From the NCBI RefSeq assembly GCF_020283565.1, contig NC_060062.1, positions 17,766,127-17,830,126 on the forward strand: 64,000 nucleotides of DNA, read 5' to 3'. Position numbers and translations under genes: made by a program. Of this stretch, positions 38,141 through 49,454 are shown in pieces. The stretch is from Trifolium pratense (Eukaryota > Streptophyta > Magnoliopsida > Fabales > Fabaceae). Within the stretch, counting starts at the first letter, position 1, and the number at the start of each line of letters is the position of its first letter. The notes beneath the pieces are model-generated. The model had not been told where the DNA came from and searched no databases. It saw only the letters and a program-made list of their open reading frames with translations.

Positions 38141-38700
38141 CTAAAAAAAATAGTAAAGTACTAGTCAAAATAAAAAAACAAAATAGTCTTGACCAAATAA
38201 ATAAAAAGTAGTAATGTGTGCTTTTTATTAATAAAATAAAAATAGAAAAATGAAAAAGAAATGAGAAAGGCGTGTGTTTTTTGCTGCACCAGGCTGAGGC
38301 TGAGCACACCGGAACCCAACCCGGACGTGTTGCCGTAAACTTAACCGTAATGAATAATCGTGGATAGGTCCGAACTTTGTAAGTGGAGCGAGATTGGTTT
38401 CTGAGTTTTTTTGGGTCTCTTTGGTCAAAAACAACCATAACACACGCAATCCACCCACCCACCCCTCTCTCTCTCTCTCTCTGCCGTGATTCCAAACCCT
38501 AATCGCCACCACCCAATTCTCAATTCTCCTTCATCAATTCGATTCATTCTACTTTGATCTCTCAATTTTCTGTTACTTAATTCGATTCATTTTCATTTTT
38601 TTTTATTTCAATTTCATCAGAACGGTGCCACAACTATGCGTTTAGCTTTGCTCTAGATTTTTCTTGATTCACTTTCTGCTCAATTATTAGGTTTGAGGAT

Positions 38701-39735
38701 ATGGATTTGGTAGCTGGTGTTAAGGTATATATGATTTGATTTCTGCTTATGTATATATTTATGCTTCAATTTCATTATCATATAATATTATTACTTTTTG
38801 CTTATGATTATGATTATGATTATGAATTTGTTGATTTTGGTTGATTTTGCATGCCGCGTTGTAATTTTAGTTTACTCAATGTTGATTTAGAAAATGAGTG
38901 ATATGTGATGTTTAGAGGTTAATAAGCACTGGAATTTTTTGTTTTTGAAGTTGAATTTAGATGGAGAGTGGAGGATTTTTTTTTTTTTTTTTTTTTGTGT
39001 GTGCGGAAAAGTAGTATATATGCAGTTTTTATTGGTTGGAGTTGGACAAGTTTGATTTAGTTTTAGTTAATGCGGAAGCATTGTATTAAGGTGTTCGGCT
39101 TGTGTATTTTATCTTTTGATTTTTTTAATTTAATCACTGTTTTTACATTAATTATAGTTTTTGTTTATGTATTGGACACTTGGTGGATGATGTGATTTCG
39201 TAGTTGGATGGTTTTTAAGGTGCTATTAGGGAATCGAAATGAAATATAAATTAATAGTTATTGTGTATTTTCACGTGAGTTTTAGTTCCATTACTTCTGC
39301 AAACTGTCGCTTATGGGACTTCTTGCTCTTCTTAATCTTGTGAATATTAGTGTTTATGTTGGCGTTGAGTTTTTATGCACTGATATATTAATAATTGGGT
39401 ATGCTATTGTGCGCCCGACATCTCTTATAGGAAAAATTGACATATTTTCGTATAAAAGAGCTCAAAGATGTGCTGACTCAGTTAGGACTTTCAAAGCAGG
39501 GAAAGAAGCAGGTGAGACAATTAAACTACTACCAAATCTGCCATTGTTATTTGTTTGCCCTTTTCTACGAAACTTGAATGCTAGTAACTTCAGTTTCAAG
39601 TTAATGTGTTGTTTCCTTTCTAGTCCTGAAGTTAATATGATGTCTTGGAGTTTTTGGATGATATGATAATGCCAGTGCTCTGTCTTCTGTAGGACCTTGT
39701 CGATAGGATATTGTCCATTATTTCAGATGAACAAG
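38701..39735 (+). pseudogene. Duplicated SIZ1 5' fragment (exons 1-3, SAP domain only)
   Basis: Exon 1 38701-38724 (MDLVAGVK), exon 2 39431-39511 and exon 3 39693-39735 match SIZ1 exons 1-3 exactly in frame, with their splice sites. The SIZ1 leader and promoter are also duplicated (GA/CT tract near 38467-38481). The arm stops at 40292, just before where exon 4 would lie (~40370), so PHD, PINIT and SP-RING are missing. If transcribed, exon 3 would have to splice to a site in the PPR leader. A TTTACATAG acceptor at ~40361-40369 would give a stop a few codons later, ahead of the PPR ATG. Confidence 0.85.
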
Positions 39736-40292
39736 GTAAACTTATACACAAATTCAAACCTTCAGGGTCTAATTCTATCTTTATGCTGCTATACTATGCT
39801 TTTGTGTTTGGGTTGTGATGATAATAACTAAGCATTGGAAGTTTCAACAATAAATGCATATGTAAAATGTAGATGTCATGGAACATTTACTAAGTTGGCT
39901 ATATTTGCAATGTTTTATATATCTCTTCCAATATCCCATTGAAATAGTAATTATAGTTATAGTTATTGTTGTATTTGTCTTCGGTTCACTTTGATGGAAT
40001 CTTAGGACATGGCCCTAATTTTTTTCTCTCACCCAACGGTAAATCCTCCTTGTTGAACAGTTAAATTCAAGCTGTTTGCTTTCATCCGGGCAGCTGTTTG
40101 TGCCCAAATTTCATTTATTTCGCCGTTCTCTCTTATTTTTTTTTTCTTGATTGCCGTAGTCTAATACTACATCCAGTTCTTTATATAAGAGACATATGGG
40201 TCAGCAAAAGTTATTGTATTTGGTCCATAATATTGGTTATATTCGAACATATAGCATTTATTGCATTGTGCATCTAGTTAATTTTGTGATTT

Positions 40293-40428
40293 CCAATGTT
40301 AATGTACCCTTCTCACTTATTGTTTTTTCCACATTAAATTTCAATTTAATTTAGGTTATTTTTACATAGGTTGTGAATCGTCGTGACTCAGAACAAAAAG
40401 AACCAGTTTCATTGCTCACTACACAAAA
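40293..40428 (+). promoter_or_regulatory. Junction and 5' flank of PPR gene
   Basis: Only 136 bases separate the palindrome edge from the PPR start codon. Contains two acceptor-like sites, TTTAATTTAG (~40353) and TTTACATAG (~40369). No TATA-like box was evident in this short stretch. Confidence 0.4.
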
Positions 40429-41688
40429 ATGTTATCTTTTGGTAGAAATTGCTTCAAATATTGTAGTACCCACTTCACCTCAAATGAAAACCTATGTTTG
40501 CAGAAGAAATTTCCTAAGCTATTTGGGGAAAATTCTCAATTTTCTGTTTTGATTCCACTTATTTGCATAAATTCTCATTATCATTCAACTAAAGCTCCTT
40601 CAAGGTCTTATAGAAGAAGAGCTCGAAATCGGTTTTTGAAAGCCAACAAACCTATTCTTGACCAAGCAAAGTTTCAATTTGCACAGTCTCAACTTCTCCC
40701 TAGGTTCACTCCTGAAGAATTATGCAATGTTATTGCTAATCAACGTGACCCGTTGGTTTGTTTAGAACTTTTTCATTGGGCGTCTCACCAGCCTAGGTTT
40801 CGACACGATGTGTCCACTTTTCATGTTACTGTAAAGAAGCTCGGTGATGCAAAAATGTACCAAGAAATGGATGATATTGTGAACCAATTGCTTGCGGTTC
40901 CATCTATTGGGTCCGAGGCGTTGTTTAATATGATCATATATTATTTCACTGAGGCGCGGAAGTTGACTAGAGCTGTTGTTGTGTTTAAGCATATGAAGAG
41001 TAGTAGAAATCCAAATTTCAGTTTTAGGCCTTCGATTAGAACATATAATATTCTTTTTGGCGCACTTTTGAGTAAAGGATACAACACGGATATAAACCTT
41101 GTGTATATGGAAACTATGAGAGGTCTATTTAAGCAAATGGTTAATGATGGGATAGAACCTGATGTTTTTTCATTAAATTCTATGATAAAAGGTTACGTGC
41201 TTTCTCTTCATGTTAATGATGCGTTAAGGATATTTCATCAGATGGGTGTGGTTTATGATTGCCAACCCAATTCTTTAACTTATGATTACTTGATTCATGG
41301 GTTGTGTGCCAAAGGAAGAACAGAGAATGCCAAAGAATTGTATCATGAAATGAAGACTAAAGGTTTTGTCCCGAATAGTAAAACTTATAATTCGCTTGTC
41401 AGTTCTTTGGCACTCGTCGGAGAAGTTGAGGAGGCAGTAAATTTTCTATGGGAGATGACTGAAAAGCAAAGATCAGTTGATTTTATTACATATAGGACTG
41501 TATTGGATGAGATATGTAGACGAGGAAGAGTTGAAGAGGCCATGAAGTTTTTGCAGGAGTTGCAAGAAAAGGACCTTGTAGATGGCCATACTTACAGGAA
41601 GCTTCTGCACGTGCTTGAAGATGATTATGGGAATTCAGAAAACAGAATTGATTCAGGTGCTCTAATCATAGATCTTTTACCAGTATAA
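40429..41688 (+). CDS. P-class pentatricopeptide repeat protein, probably mitochondrial
   Basis: Single-exon 419-aa protein. PPR proteins bind organelle RNAs in a sequence-specific way to guide processing, splicing, stability or translation. The N-terminus (MLSFGRNCFKYCSTHF, then Ser/Arg/Lys-rich to RSYRRRARNRFLKANKP) is a plausible organelle-targeting region. Helical repeats begin near residue 130. Clear 35-residue motifs are TYNILFGALLSKGYN, DVFSLNSMIKGYV, NSLTYDYLIHGLCAKGRTEN, NSKTYNSLVSSLALVGEVEE and DFITYRTVLDEICRRGRVEE, about five or six units, with no DYW or E domain. It resembles the group that includes Arabidopsis At3g25210 (from memory). The gene directly abuts the palindrome arm, so its native promoter has probably been replaced or displaced by the duplicated SIZ1 5' region. 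No premature stop. Confidence 0.9.
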   Translation: MLSFGRNCFKYCSTHFTSNENLCLQKKFPKLFGENSQFSVLIPLICINSHYHSTKAPSRSYRRRARNRFLKANKPILDQAKFQFAQSQLLPRFTPEELCNVIANQRDPLVCLELFHWASHQPRFRHDVSTFHVTVKKLGDAKMYQEMDDIVNQLLAVPSIGSEALFNMIIYYFTEARKLTRAVVVFKHMKSSRNPNFSFRPSIRTYNILFGALLSKGYNTDINLVYMETMRGLFKQMVNDGIEPDVFSLNSMIKGYVLSLHVNDALRIFHQMGVVYDCQPNSLTYDYLIHGLCAKGRTENAKELYHEMKTKGFVPNSKTYNSLVSSLALVGEVEEAVNFLWEMTEKQRSVDFITYRTVLDEICRRGRVEEAMKFLQELQEKDLVDGHTYRKLLHVLEDDYGNSENRIDSGALIIDLLPV

Positions 41689-41764
41689 TTAGTTTTTACT
41701 ATAGTTCTTGGCTTCTTGCATGTTATGTGTCAAGTTTCTCAATGTTATTGTGTGGCCTGTCATT

Positions 41765-41990
41765 TGTTTATTTGAGCTTATCTACTGACATAAGCACTTG
41801 TCAGACTGTTAGAGAACTTATGGAAACAACTTATGACATGTCCATAAGTTGTTTTCAGCTTATTAACATAAAGTCTCTAGGATAGCTTATGAAAATAGCT
41901 TATAGTTTAAATGAAAACAGTTTGACTTTATTTTATCTTTTGTTATAGAAATAAACACTTATGCTATAAGCTATTAAGTTGTTTATTCAA
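41765..41990. mobile_element. MITE-like repeat with AAGCTTATnnnATAAG motifs
   Basis: GAGCTTATCTACTGACATAAGCACTTG at the left is loosely mirrored by CACTTATGCTATAAGCTATTAAG at the right, with ATAAGTTGTTTTCAGCTTAT inside. This composition is typical of a common legume MITE group. Boundaries approximate. Confidence 0.4.
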
Positions 41991-42176
41991 GCAGGGTAGA
42001 AAATGCATGTCCTAAACAAGGGATTTGTGTGACTAACATGGGGTTTATAACCTGATACAGTATTTTCAAGTTTCAACATATTATGCCATCATACAGTCGT
42101 AAAATATTGATAGAGAAATTTGTTTTCCTTTCATTATTACTATTTTCTTTAGGTGAGACATGGAATGTCTCTGATA

Positions 42177-42265
42177 AATTACGATTGTTGTATCTATGTA
42201 TATTTCAGGTCCAGCTTGAAAAATTACAACTATTGTATCTATGTATATTTCAGGTCCAGCTTTAA
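42177..42265 (+). repeat. Two-copy 45-base tandem duplication
   Basis: TTGTATCTATGTATATTTCA GGTCCAGCTT occurs twice at a 45-base offset, with a few substitutions in the left part of the unit. Confidence 0.85.
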
Positions 42266-43158
42266 TTCCACCCGGAAAATCTTGGTAAACTATTGGATCT
42301 GTTTGGCACAAAGTCCTCATAATTCATAAGGTGCAGAGTTTGTCAGATCTTAGAATCCAAAGAAAGGGCCCTTCTGAGAAATGTAGCTGACTTCAAGGTT
42401 GAAAACTTGAATCGAGTATGGATCCATTCTTTCAACTGCAAAACCTGAACATAGTTGTGTGTGAGCTCATTGTAATGAACCTGGATGATCAGATTTGTTA
42501 TGGCTTGAAATTGGATCCTACTAAAATTCTTGAAGAAGTTACTGCTTCTTGATCAATATAGACAATTGACTTTGCAATATGCTTTTGGTGGTAGTGTAAT
42601 TTCCAGAATAATGGTTAGACAGGGTTGTATAAGATAAGATATCTCTGCCTTGCATTCTCTGCCGTCTAAAACTAGATTGGTTATCAACCTTGATAGAAAT
42701 TCCTTCCATAATGCTTGAAAGTTGCATCCTTCTTGGCCAGGGTATATTTCACCAACACTTCAGATTGAAGATGTGTTTGGTGTCTAACTCTAATGTGTGT
42801 TGGTGTCCAATTTTAACATGACACCGACATATGTGGTTACATCGTGTTTTTTTTTTTCTTTTCAAATTATTATCAATGTTACTGTGTCAATGTCAATGCC
42901 GTATTCAGTGCCCATGTCCCTGTTTGTGATTCATAACCAGGATGGAGAATGGTCTTGCAATGAGCTTTCAATGGAAACTGCAGGATGGTTCTTAATTTAC
43001 GTTCTGTGCCACATCAGGAAAAAGTCTAGCCCTACCCTTCTTGCAAGGAAATGATGGTGTCGGCCATGTACAGCTGGTGAAAGCGAAAGTTCAAGTTCAT
43101 TCACTAGGATGGTGCTTCTAGACTGGCTGAACGTTTAACCTGTGCTTTGGCTCCTATC
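42266..43158. other. Spacer between PPR gene and hAT element
   Basis: No gene can be supported; the short reading frames carry no recognised domain. Confidence 0.45.
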
Positions 43159-43166
43159 CTATCAAT

Positions 43167-43929
43167 TAGGACTGTTCATGGTTCGGTTCACAGAGAAAAC
43201 TGAACCAAACCGAATCGGACCGAACTGTCACAACAGTTCTATATAACTGAACTGAACTGTCAATAATTTGGCACGAACCGAACTGAACTGTTATAACAGT
43301 TAAGTGAACCGGTTCAGTACTTCCAAACCAAACCGAACCAAAACTGAAAAATTGAACCAATGTAGACTTGAAAACTGCGAAACCGAAAATAGTGGAAAAT
43401 TAAAAATATCCACATTATTTCTGGGAGCATAGGAATTGAACTGTCATAAGACTCATAACCGTTCTATAAATTTAAATTAGGTACCTCAATTTTTATTTTT
43501 GGTCCAGAAATTAGGTACTGTGTAGTGAATTCAGGTCTTTGAGCCTTCAAAGTTGGGCCTTCACTTTCCATCTTTGAGCCTTCAACTACACAGTACCGAG
43601 AACTAGTTTTGAACTTACGGCGTGAATTCATGGATATATAGTTCTAAAGCTTGATGATGGCGGTTCATGAAGACTCTTTGCTGAACAAGTGATCATCATA
43701 TCAGATGCTTGTTAATTGTTTGAGAAGAGAACTAAACTGTGATTTACTTATTTTGGGTTTGTGTTTATGATTTTTTTTTTCCAGTTCGGTTCTCACAGTT
43801 CAGTAGAGAACTGTGCTTCAAATATTGGTTCGTTTCGTGAACTTCTACAACGGTATTCAGTTATTTTCGGTTCAGTTCAGTACAGTTCGGCGGTTCGGTT
43901 CGCTTCAACAGTTATTTTGGCCACTCCTA
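43167..43929. mobile_element. Non-autonomous hAT element rich in GGTTCGGTT motifs
   Basis: Begins TAGGACTGTTCA and ends TGGCCACTCCTA, matching imperfect inverted ends. A perfect 8-base duplication CTATCAAT flanks it (43159-43166 and 43930-43937). Subterminal regions are arrays of GAACCGAAC/GTTCGGTTC on both strands. 763 bases, no transposase. Confidence 0.9.
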
Positions 43930-44419
43930 CTATCAATAAATAGACACCGAGGTCATTCAGTAGAAGGGTAAGTCTGAAACATTACTCTCAAGACATTATA
44001 CTCCATGTTAGTTAGTTGTTACTTTTTGTGTTTGTACGTGGTGTTTGTACGCTAAATTGTCTCGTGCCTTGATCATATCGCCACCCCACGAGCTCAGTCA
44101 TTGTCTCGTGCATATGAATAATTACCATTTAGGAAAGATAATTCTTAAATGTGTTTTAGATTTTCAAAGAGATTAATTTATGTAGTTGAATACAAATGAT
44201 ACCCTTAGAAACAAAAATGGTGTTTGTACAAGTTTAATGAAAATTAGTAACAACTTATTAATTGTTTGCAGGATTTAGTTTTTATTTTCCACATCTGTAG
44301 TTATAATAATTATTTCTAGTGTGCAAGTTGCACTTTTTTTTAGGCTAAATTGCACTTTTGGCCCCCTAAGTTTCAGAAAGTTGTGATTTTGGCCCCTTAT
44401 GTTTCGAATAATTTTCATA

Positions 44420-44832
44420 AACAAATATAGTGATTCATGGTTTAGTCATTTGATATTAAAAAAAGCAACAAAATTATTTGGATAACACGCTATACAGCCC
44501 GTAAATTAGTAGATTTACACAAAAAAATGGGTGATTATTTTTTATAGTGAAAAAAAAGTTACCCTATTTTTTAAGAAGATACATTGATTGAGTTATTTTT
44601 TATGAGAAAATATGATGATTCAATATTTAGATATTTAATAAAAAAAAATAGAAAAATAATTTGGGTAACCCACAACCCAACCCAATCCAACCCGGAAATT
44701 AGTGGATTTATCCAACCCGACCCAATGTTATAACGGGTGGTTATTTTACTAAACCCAACCCGGAGTACCATATGTGGTTTGGGTTTTGGTTTTGACCAAA
44801 CCCAACCCAATCCGGCCCACGTACACCCCTAC
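44420..44832. mobile_element. hAT-like fragment nested in the left TIR
   Basis: Arrays of AACCCAACCC and ending CACCCCTA, the hAT-type terminus seen elsewhere in this window. It interrupts the left TIR of the surrounding element relative to its right TIR. The left terminus is not clear. Confidence 0.45.
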
Positions 44833-45135
44833 CTCTAACTTTACCCCTTTTGTAAAAGGTCAATTTTGACAAAGTCAACGATGATGTGGCAAGTCACTTA
44901 AGTGACTCAGCTGCCACATCACTGTTTTTCCATCTAATAATTAAAAAAAAATATAAAAAAAAATTAAAAAGAGAGGAAGAAGTTCATCTCCACTTTCACA
45001 CTATATTTGCATTCCGTAAAAAAAGAAAACCTTAATCCAACCCTTTTCGTATTCTACTTGATCCAATTGGGTTTTTTTTTTTTGTTTGAAGCAGATCCAA
45101 TTGGGTCTTAGATTGATATTTTAGTGACATTTTAA

Positions 45136-45396
45136 TACTCCCCCCGTCCCAAATTGAATGAGCCAGTTGACCGTTATATACTGTTCACACATATTGTTTT
45201 GATCATGTTTTTCTACTAATAAGTAAAAATAAATATTAGCATATAAGATGTTGGATTCGTCTCGATGAGTATTTTTAAAATATCAACTTTTTTATAATTT
45301 TTACTATTATACAATTAAAGATATTAATCGTCAAAGTTATGGATTGAAATACGTGTCAGAGTCAACTGACTCATTCAATTTGGGACGGAGGGAGTA
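45136..45396. mobile_element. Stowaway-type MITE (nested)
   Basis: TIRs CTCCCCCCGTCCCAAATTGA and TCAATTTGGGACGGAGGGAG, flanked by TA at 45136-45137 and 45395-45396; inner repeats ATGAGCCAGTTGAC and GTCAACTGACTCAT. Non-coding. Confidence 0.9.
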
Positions 45397-46415
45397 GGAG
45401 GTAGCAATTGAGTAATGATTTTTCGCTTTTGACTATTGTATTTGTGTTGGAGTCTTACTGATATATGTAGCCTGCAACCTAGTGTCGTGTTTTGGTATTG
45501 GAGACTTGATTGCTAGTTTTATTGCTTTAGGAAATGGATTTGATCCTGCTTAAACCTTGCTGTGTGGTGTTCTGTTGTTGTTAGGGTGATTATCAATTGT
45601 AACTATATCATCTAGGCATCTCTTATGCCTATTATTATCAATCAAATTCCTGTTCCAAAAAAAATAAATGAAAATATAGTGTGATGCTACTGGTACTACG
45701 GAATGCAAATATAGTGTGAAAGCGAGGGATGATTTCATGTGACTTCTTCCTCTCATTTGTTTTAAATTTTTTTTTTAATTATTAGATGGAAAAAAATTGA
45801 TGTGGCAGCTGAGTCACCTAAGTGACTTGCCACATCAATGTTGACTTGGTCAAAATTGACCTTTTGCAAAAGGGGTAAAGTTAGGGGGTCATAAGTGCTA
45901 TTTTAAAATATAGGGGGACAAAATCGCAACCTTCTATAATTTAGGGGACCAAAAGTGCAATTTAGTTTTTTTTTTTTTTACTTAAACATGAAACTAGTTT
46001 TAAAGTCATATATATTTAAATCTTATTGTTAGACACTGTTAGCTTAATACTTGGAAATTAGTCCAAAAAAAAGCTTAATACTTGGAAAAAGAGAGAGAAA
46101 AAACCCTATGAAGCTACAAAAATGGAATATCATATAGACCATTTAAAGTAGTGTTTTGAGTTTTGGCTAATAATGTAAAATCCATGACAAAAATGGTTTG
46201 ATTTGAAATATTCAACTCTAGGAATTAATTTAAAAGAGTTAGGATTCATTGATACCAGACATCAAATATTGTTCATTCATATAGTTTAACACTAAATCTC
46301 ATTGTTTTCCTGCTCCATTGGCGTTAACGCAACACATAATGAAAGATCAATAAAAAAATATTGTTTCTTTACTCCCAAATTATGAACTGCACACCCATCA
46401 GCTTATTCATTCATA

Positions 46416-49045
46416 TCTTTTACTAGTAAAAGGAAGGTTGAGTTGCTCATAAGCAAGCATTGTGATGATGTGGCACCTCTAAGAAAACTTCAATTATTTG
46501 ATAAAAAAAAAGCTCCACTTATAAATATTTAATTTAATTAAATTTTTCATAAGAATGAATTGCACAAAACATGTTTTTATATTATTTATAATTTTCCACT
46601 ATCATAATCATACCATTAAGTATTTTCCACCATTACACTTCCTTAACCTTAGAGCTTCTTGCAAATGTAACCAACATAGAGTAATAAAAGAAATATTGCT
46701 TAATTTTCAGTTTCACTCTAACCTTTATAACCACCACTTATCACATTTTTTTTCATATTTGTTCTATACATTTGACACTTGCAATGGTACTCATGAGATC
46801 ATATACATCTTCAAGTTGTACACTATGTCTACTATTGATAGCAATCTCAGCAAGATATGTAGACATTTTTTCAATATACCTTTGTTCATTTGTCTTTTAT
46901 AGTAAACTTAATTATTGTACATTCTTTTGTTCTTTTGTTACTTTATATTCATTTATTCTTTAATGTCATGAAGGGAAAACATGATTGATTGTTCATGTTC
47001 GGAATGTGAGGAAGATTTGAAGGAGAACTTAGGTGAGTTTTGTCAATCCCTTGAATAATTTCCTAACTTATCAGCTACACTCAAAACAATGTTAACAAGT
47101 AAGTAGATCACCTTTTACCAACTTTTTATCTATTGTGTTTTTAAGTTTACATATTTGTTGTTTTTATATATGAACACATAGATGAAGACATATGATTTTA
47201 TGGACAACCTCCCCATTAACACTAATATTCATTGCAATTTCATGTTTTTCAATCGTTACCAGTGTTATGAAGAATGATATGTTGGTGATTGGAAAATGGT
47301 GTATGTATTGGTGCAAGTCAAGTATAATTTTTAATTTAGTTTTATATGTATAGTCCCATTCAATTTTTTTTTTTACATAATTGTTATATATTATTACTGT
47401 AATTTTTATTAAATATATGACTAATCTTTACTTTTTTTTATTCATTGCTAGCAACATCTCTATTTAACACGGAACTCAAGAGTCGTCCCCAAAAATTTTG
47501 ATTATGTTAAAGCAAGCATAATCAAATTTATCCATCACTCATTCCACAAATTAGTTAATCAACACTCCTTTTTCTATTTAATTTCATTTATAGAATAACA
47601 AATTTAGTCAAAAAAATATTTTTATTTATTTATTTATAAAAATAATAAAAGGTTCAAATTGATGAAAGGTCAATGAAAAGTCGTAAGTTACAAACTATTT
47701 TTATTTTATTAAAATATCAATTGTTTACATTTTTTTATTAATAGTATAGGAAAAAAGTAGTTGAAAAATTGCACAAGTGAAAAAAAATGATAAAAAAAAA
47801 ATATAGAATAAATTTTAATAATAAATAAAGCTCAGCTCAACAAAGTCAATATATCAGCACAAGATAAACATGACTACCTCTAACATACAAAAGTAAAAAA
47901 GCAACGGTAAGAAAAAAAAAAGTAAGAAAGCAAAACAAGTTGCGACTACTATACTTCCACGATGCATAAAAAGAAAATTAAGTTCTCATACTATTACACT
48001 ATTAGAATAAAATATAATGCACCTCTTCAAACTTATGAATATTAACAGATATTCACTAAAAATTATATTAATTGTCTTTAATATAAACAAATCTACTATG
48101 TAGGTTAATATTAAACAAAATCTTTTTTTTTAAATAACCTTCTTATTTTTAATATAGATTTATACTAGATATAACCATGTTACTATATTTAAAATATTAA
48201 CAATCATTTAATTATATATGATTATACTTATCATAATTATTATTTTTATTGATAAAAAATATTTTAAATGTGTGTTTTAATCAAACCCATAAAATGAAAG
48301 AAAATAGCAAATCCTCTATAAAAAATAGTACTGCATTCTAATAAGCATTACTAAATTAAATTGAAAATCCAAATAAAAATTATTAAATAAAAAAATTAAA
48401 AGCAAAATGAGCGGAGAAAAACCTCATGGAAAAAAAAACAAACAATAGACAAAAAAAATCGAGACTAATAAAATCGGGATAAAATTTCACCAAGTGAATA
48501 ATTGATAAGAAACTTCAAGAGAACGAGAGGGAGGTAAGTAGATAAGTTATTTGGCATCTTAAATTGTATAGAAGGGAGTAAGCAGTAATGTTGCTATTTG
48601 ATAGGTAATTTTCAGAATACGAGATCACGTGATAAAAAATGTCAAAATCACCATACTTCTTAGTTCAACATTACTCATGAGCAATATTTTCACCAAGTAT
48701 AAGTATGTATGACCTCCAACTCTTATTGAAAATAAATAAATAAGGAATACATTAAAAATAAAAAAGCAAAGTGATTTGTGACTAATATTGCAACTCATAT
48801 AATGAAAACTAAGATTTTATACGATGACACAATTAAAATAAAATATGATGCATCATTTCAATAAAAATTATTTTAATTTTGAACAACTTTTTTGTTTTTT
48901 ACACATATATAATATTGAATATAATCATATCGTAAAAAGTATTTAACAATGTATTTTAATCGAATGTGTGATTATACTTATTACAATTATTATTTTTAAT
49001 TACGTATTTTAATCGAACCCGTGCAACGCACGGGTTTACCCCTAG
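46416..49045 (+). mobile_element. Candidate non-autonomous Helitron (~2.63 kb)
   Basis: The 3' end has a 9-bp perfect stem AACCCGTGC-AAC-GCACGGGTT (49016-49036), then CTAG at 49042-49045 followed by T: the classic Helitron 3' signature. A plausible 5' end is TC at 46416 preceded by A, continuing TTTTACTAGTAAAAGGAAGG and GATGATGTGGCACC, in the style of plant Helitron heads. Insertion between A and T fits. The interior is AT-rich with no Rep/helicase. Segments near 48225-48300 echo the 3' region (GATTATACTTATnACAATTA, GTGTTTTAATCAAACCC). The 3' end is more certain than the 5' end. Confidence 0.7.
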
Positions 49046-49454
49046 TATCCAATAAAGATAAACTAGTCTTGATTTTTGTGTACGCAGAGAATCGACTATA
49101 GACTCAATTTAATTTAATGGGTTTTCTATTTTATTAAAATATGGATTTGATTTTTATATACATCCATATAACTATAAGCATATACTTGCATTTGTCGAGA
49201 GTATTTTTTAATTATCCAATGATGAACAAAATACCTAAAATCAATTCTCACACTTAAATCCCCACCAGTGGAGATTGTAGGTTGGGAATAATAAATCACC
49301 ATCCTCCTTTTGATGTATTGAACCTTCCATGAAAAAAGACATATGAACAATACTTTACTAAATATTTACATAAGTCATTAAATTAATTGAAGTGGTAACT
49401 CTCAATTGTGGTACGCAACTTAAACAAGTTGGAATGAATTCCATATTTCAACAT

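Larger units (their letters stand above)
33990..40292 (-). repeat. Giant inverted repeat, right arm (~6.3 kb)
   Basis: Inverted partner of 27616-33915. The ~75-base spacer (33916-33989) contains two copies of GAGATGTCAAATTGT. Outer end after CTAGTTAATTTTGTGATTT (40292), where sequence switches to the 5' flank of the PPR gene. Differences from the left arm include substitutions, a shorter (AT)n and a longer (TAA)n. Confidence 0.95.
44343..45967. mobile_element. Long-TIR Mutator-type non-autonomous element with nested insertions
   Basis: Left GGCTAAATTGCACTTTTGGC and right CCAAAAGTGCAATTTAG are inverted. The inverted similarity resumes at 44830-45030 (CAACGATGATGTGGCAAGTC, GTGACTCAGCTGCCACATCA, CACTATATTTGCATTCCGTA) against 45695-45870. 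Flanks are T-rich (TTTTTTTTA at both sides), consistent with a 9-base duplication but not unique. Nested inside are a hAT-like fragment (~44420-44832) and a Stowaway MITE (45136-45396). The termini closely match those of the small element at 51386-51745. Confidence 0.75.

Noticed and set aside
27616..40292. Palindrome as a pure assembly artefact
   Set aside because: Not excluded, but the arms differ in base substitutions, (AT)n length and (TAA)n length, and the right junction enters an intact unrelated gene. Kept as a finding with a test.
41765..41990. Regulatory hairpin or microRNA precursor in the PPR 3' flank
   Set aside because: Inverted AAGCTTAT-type motifs are typical of a common MITE group; no precise stem with a mature-size duplex was seen.
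46555..46963. 115- and 63-residue open frames inside the Helitron
   Set aside because: Overlapping frames in AT-rich sequence, with no signal peptide, domain or splice support; inside a non-coding mobile element.
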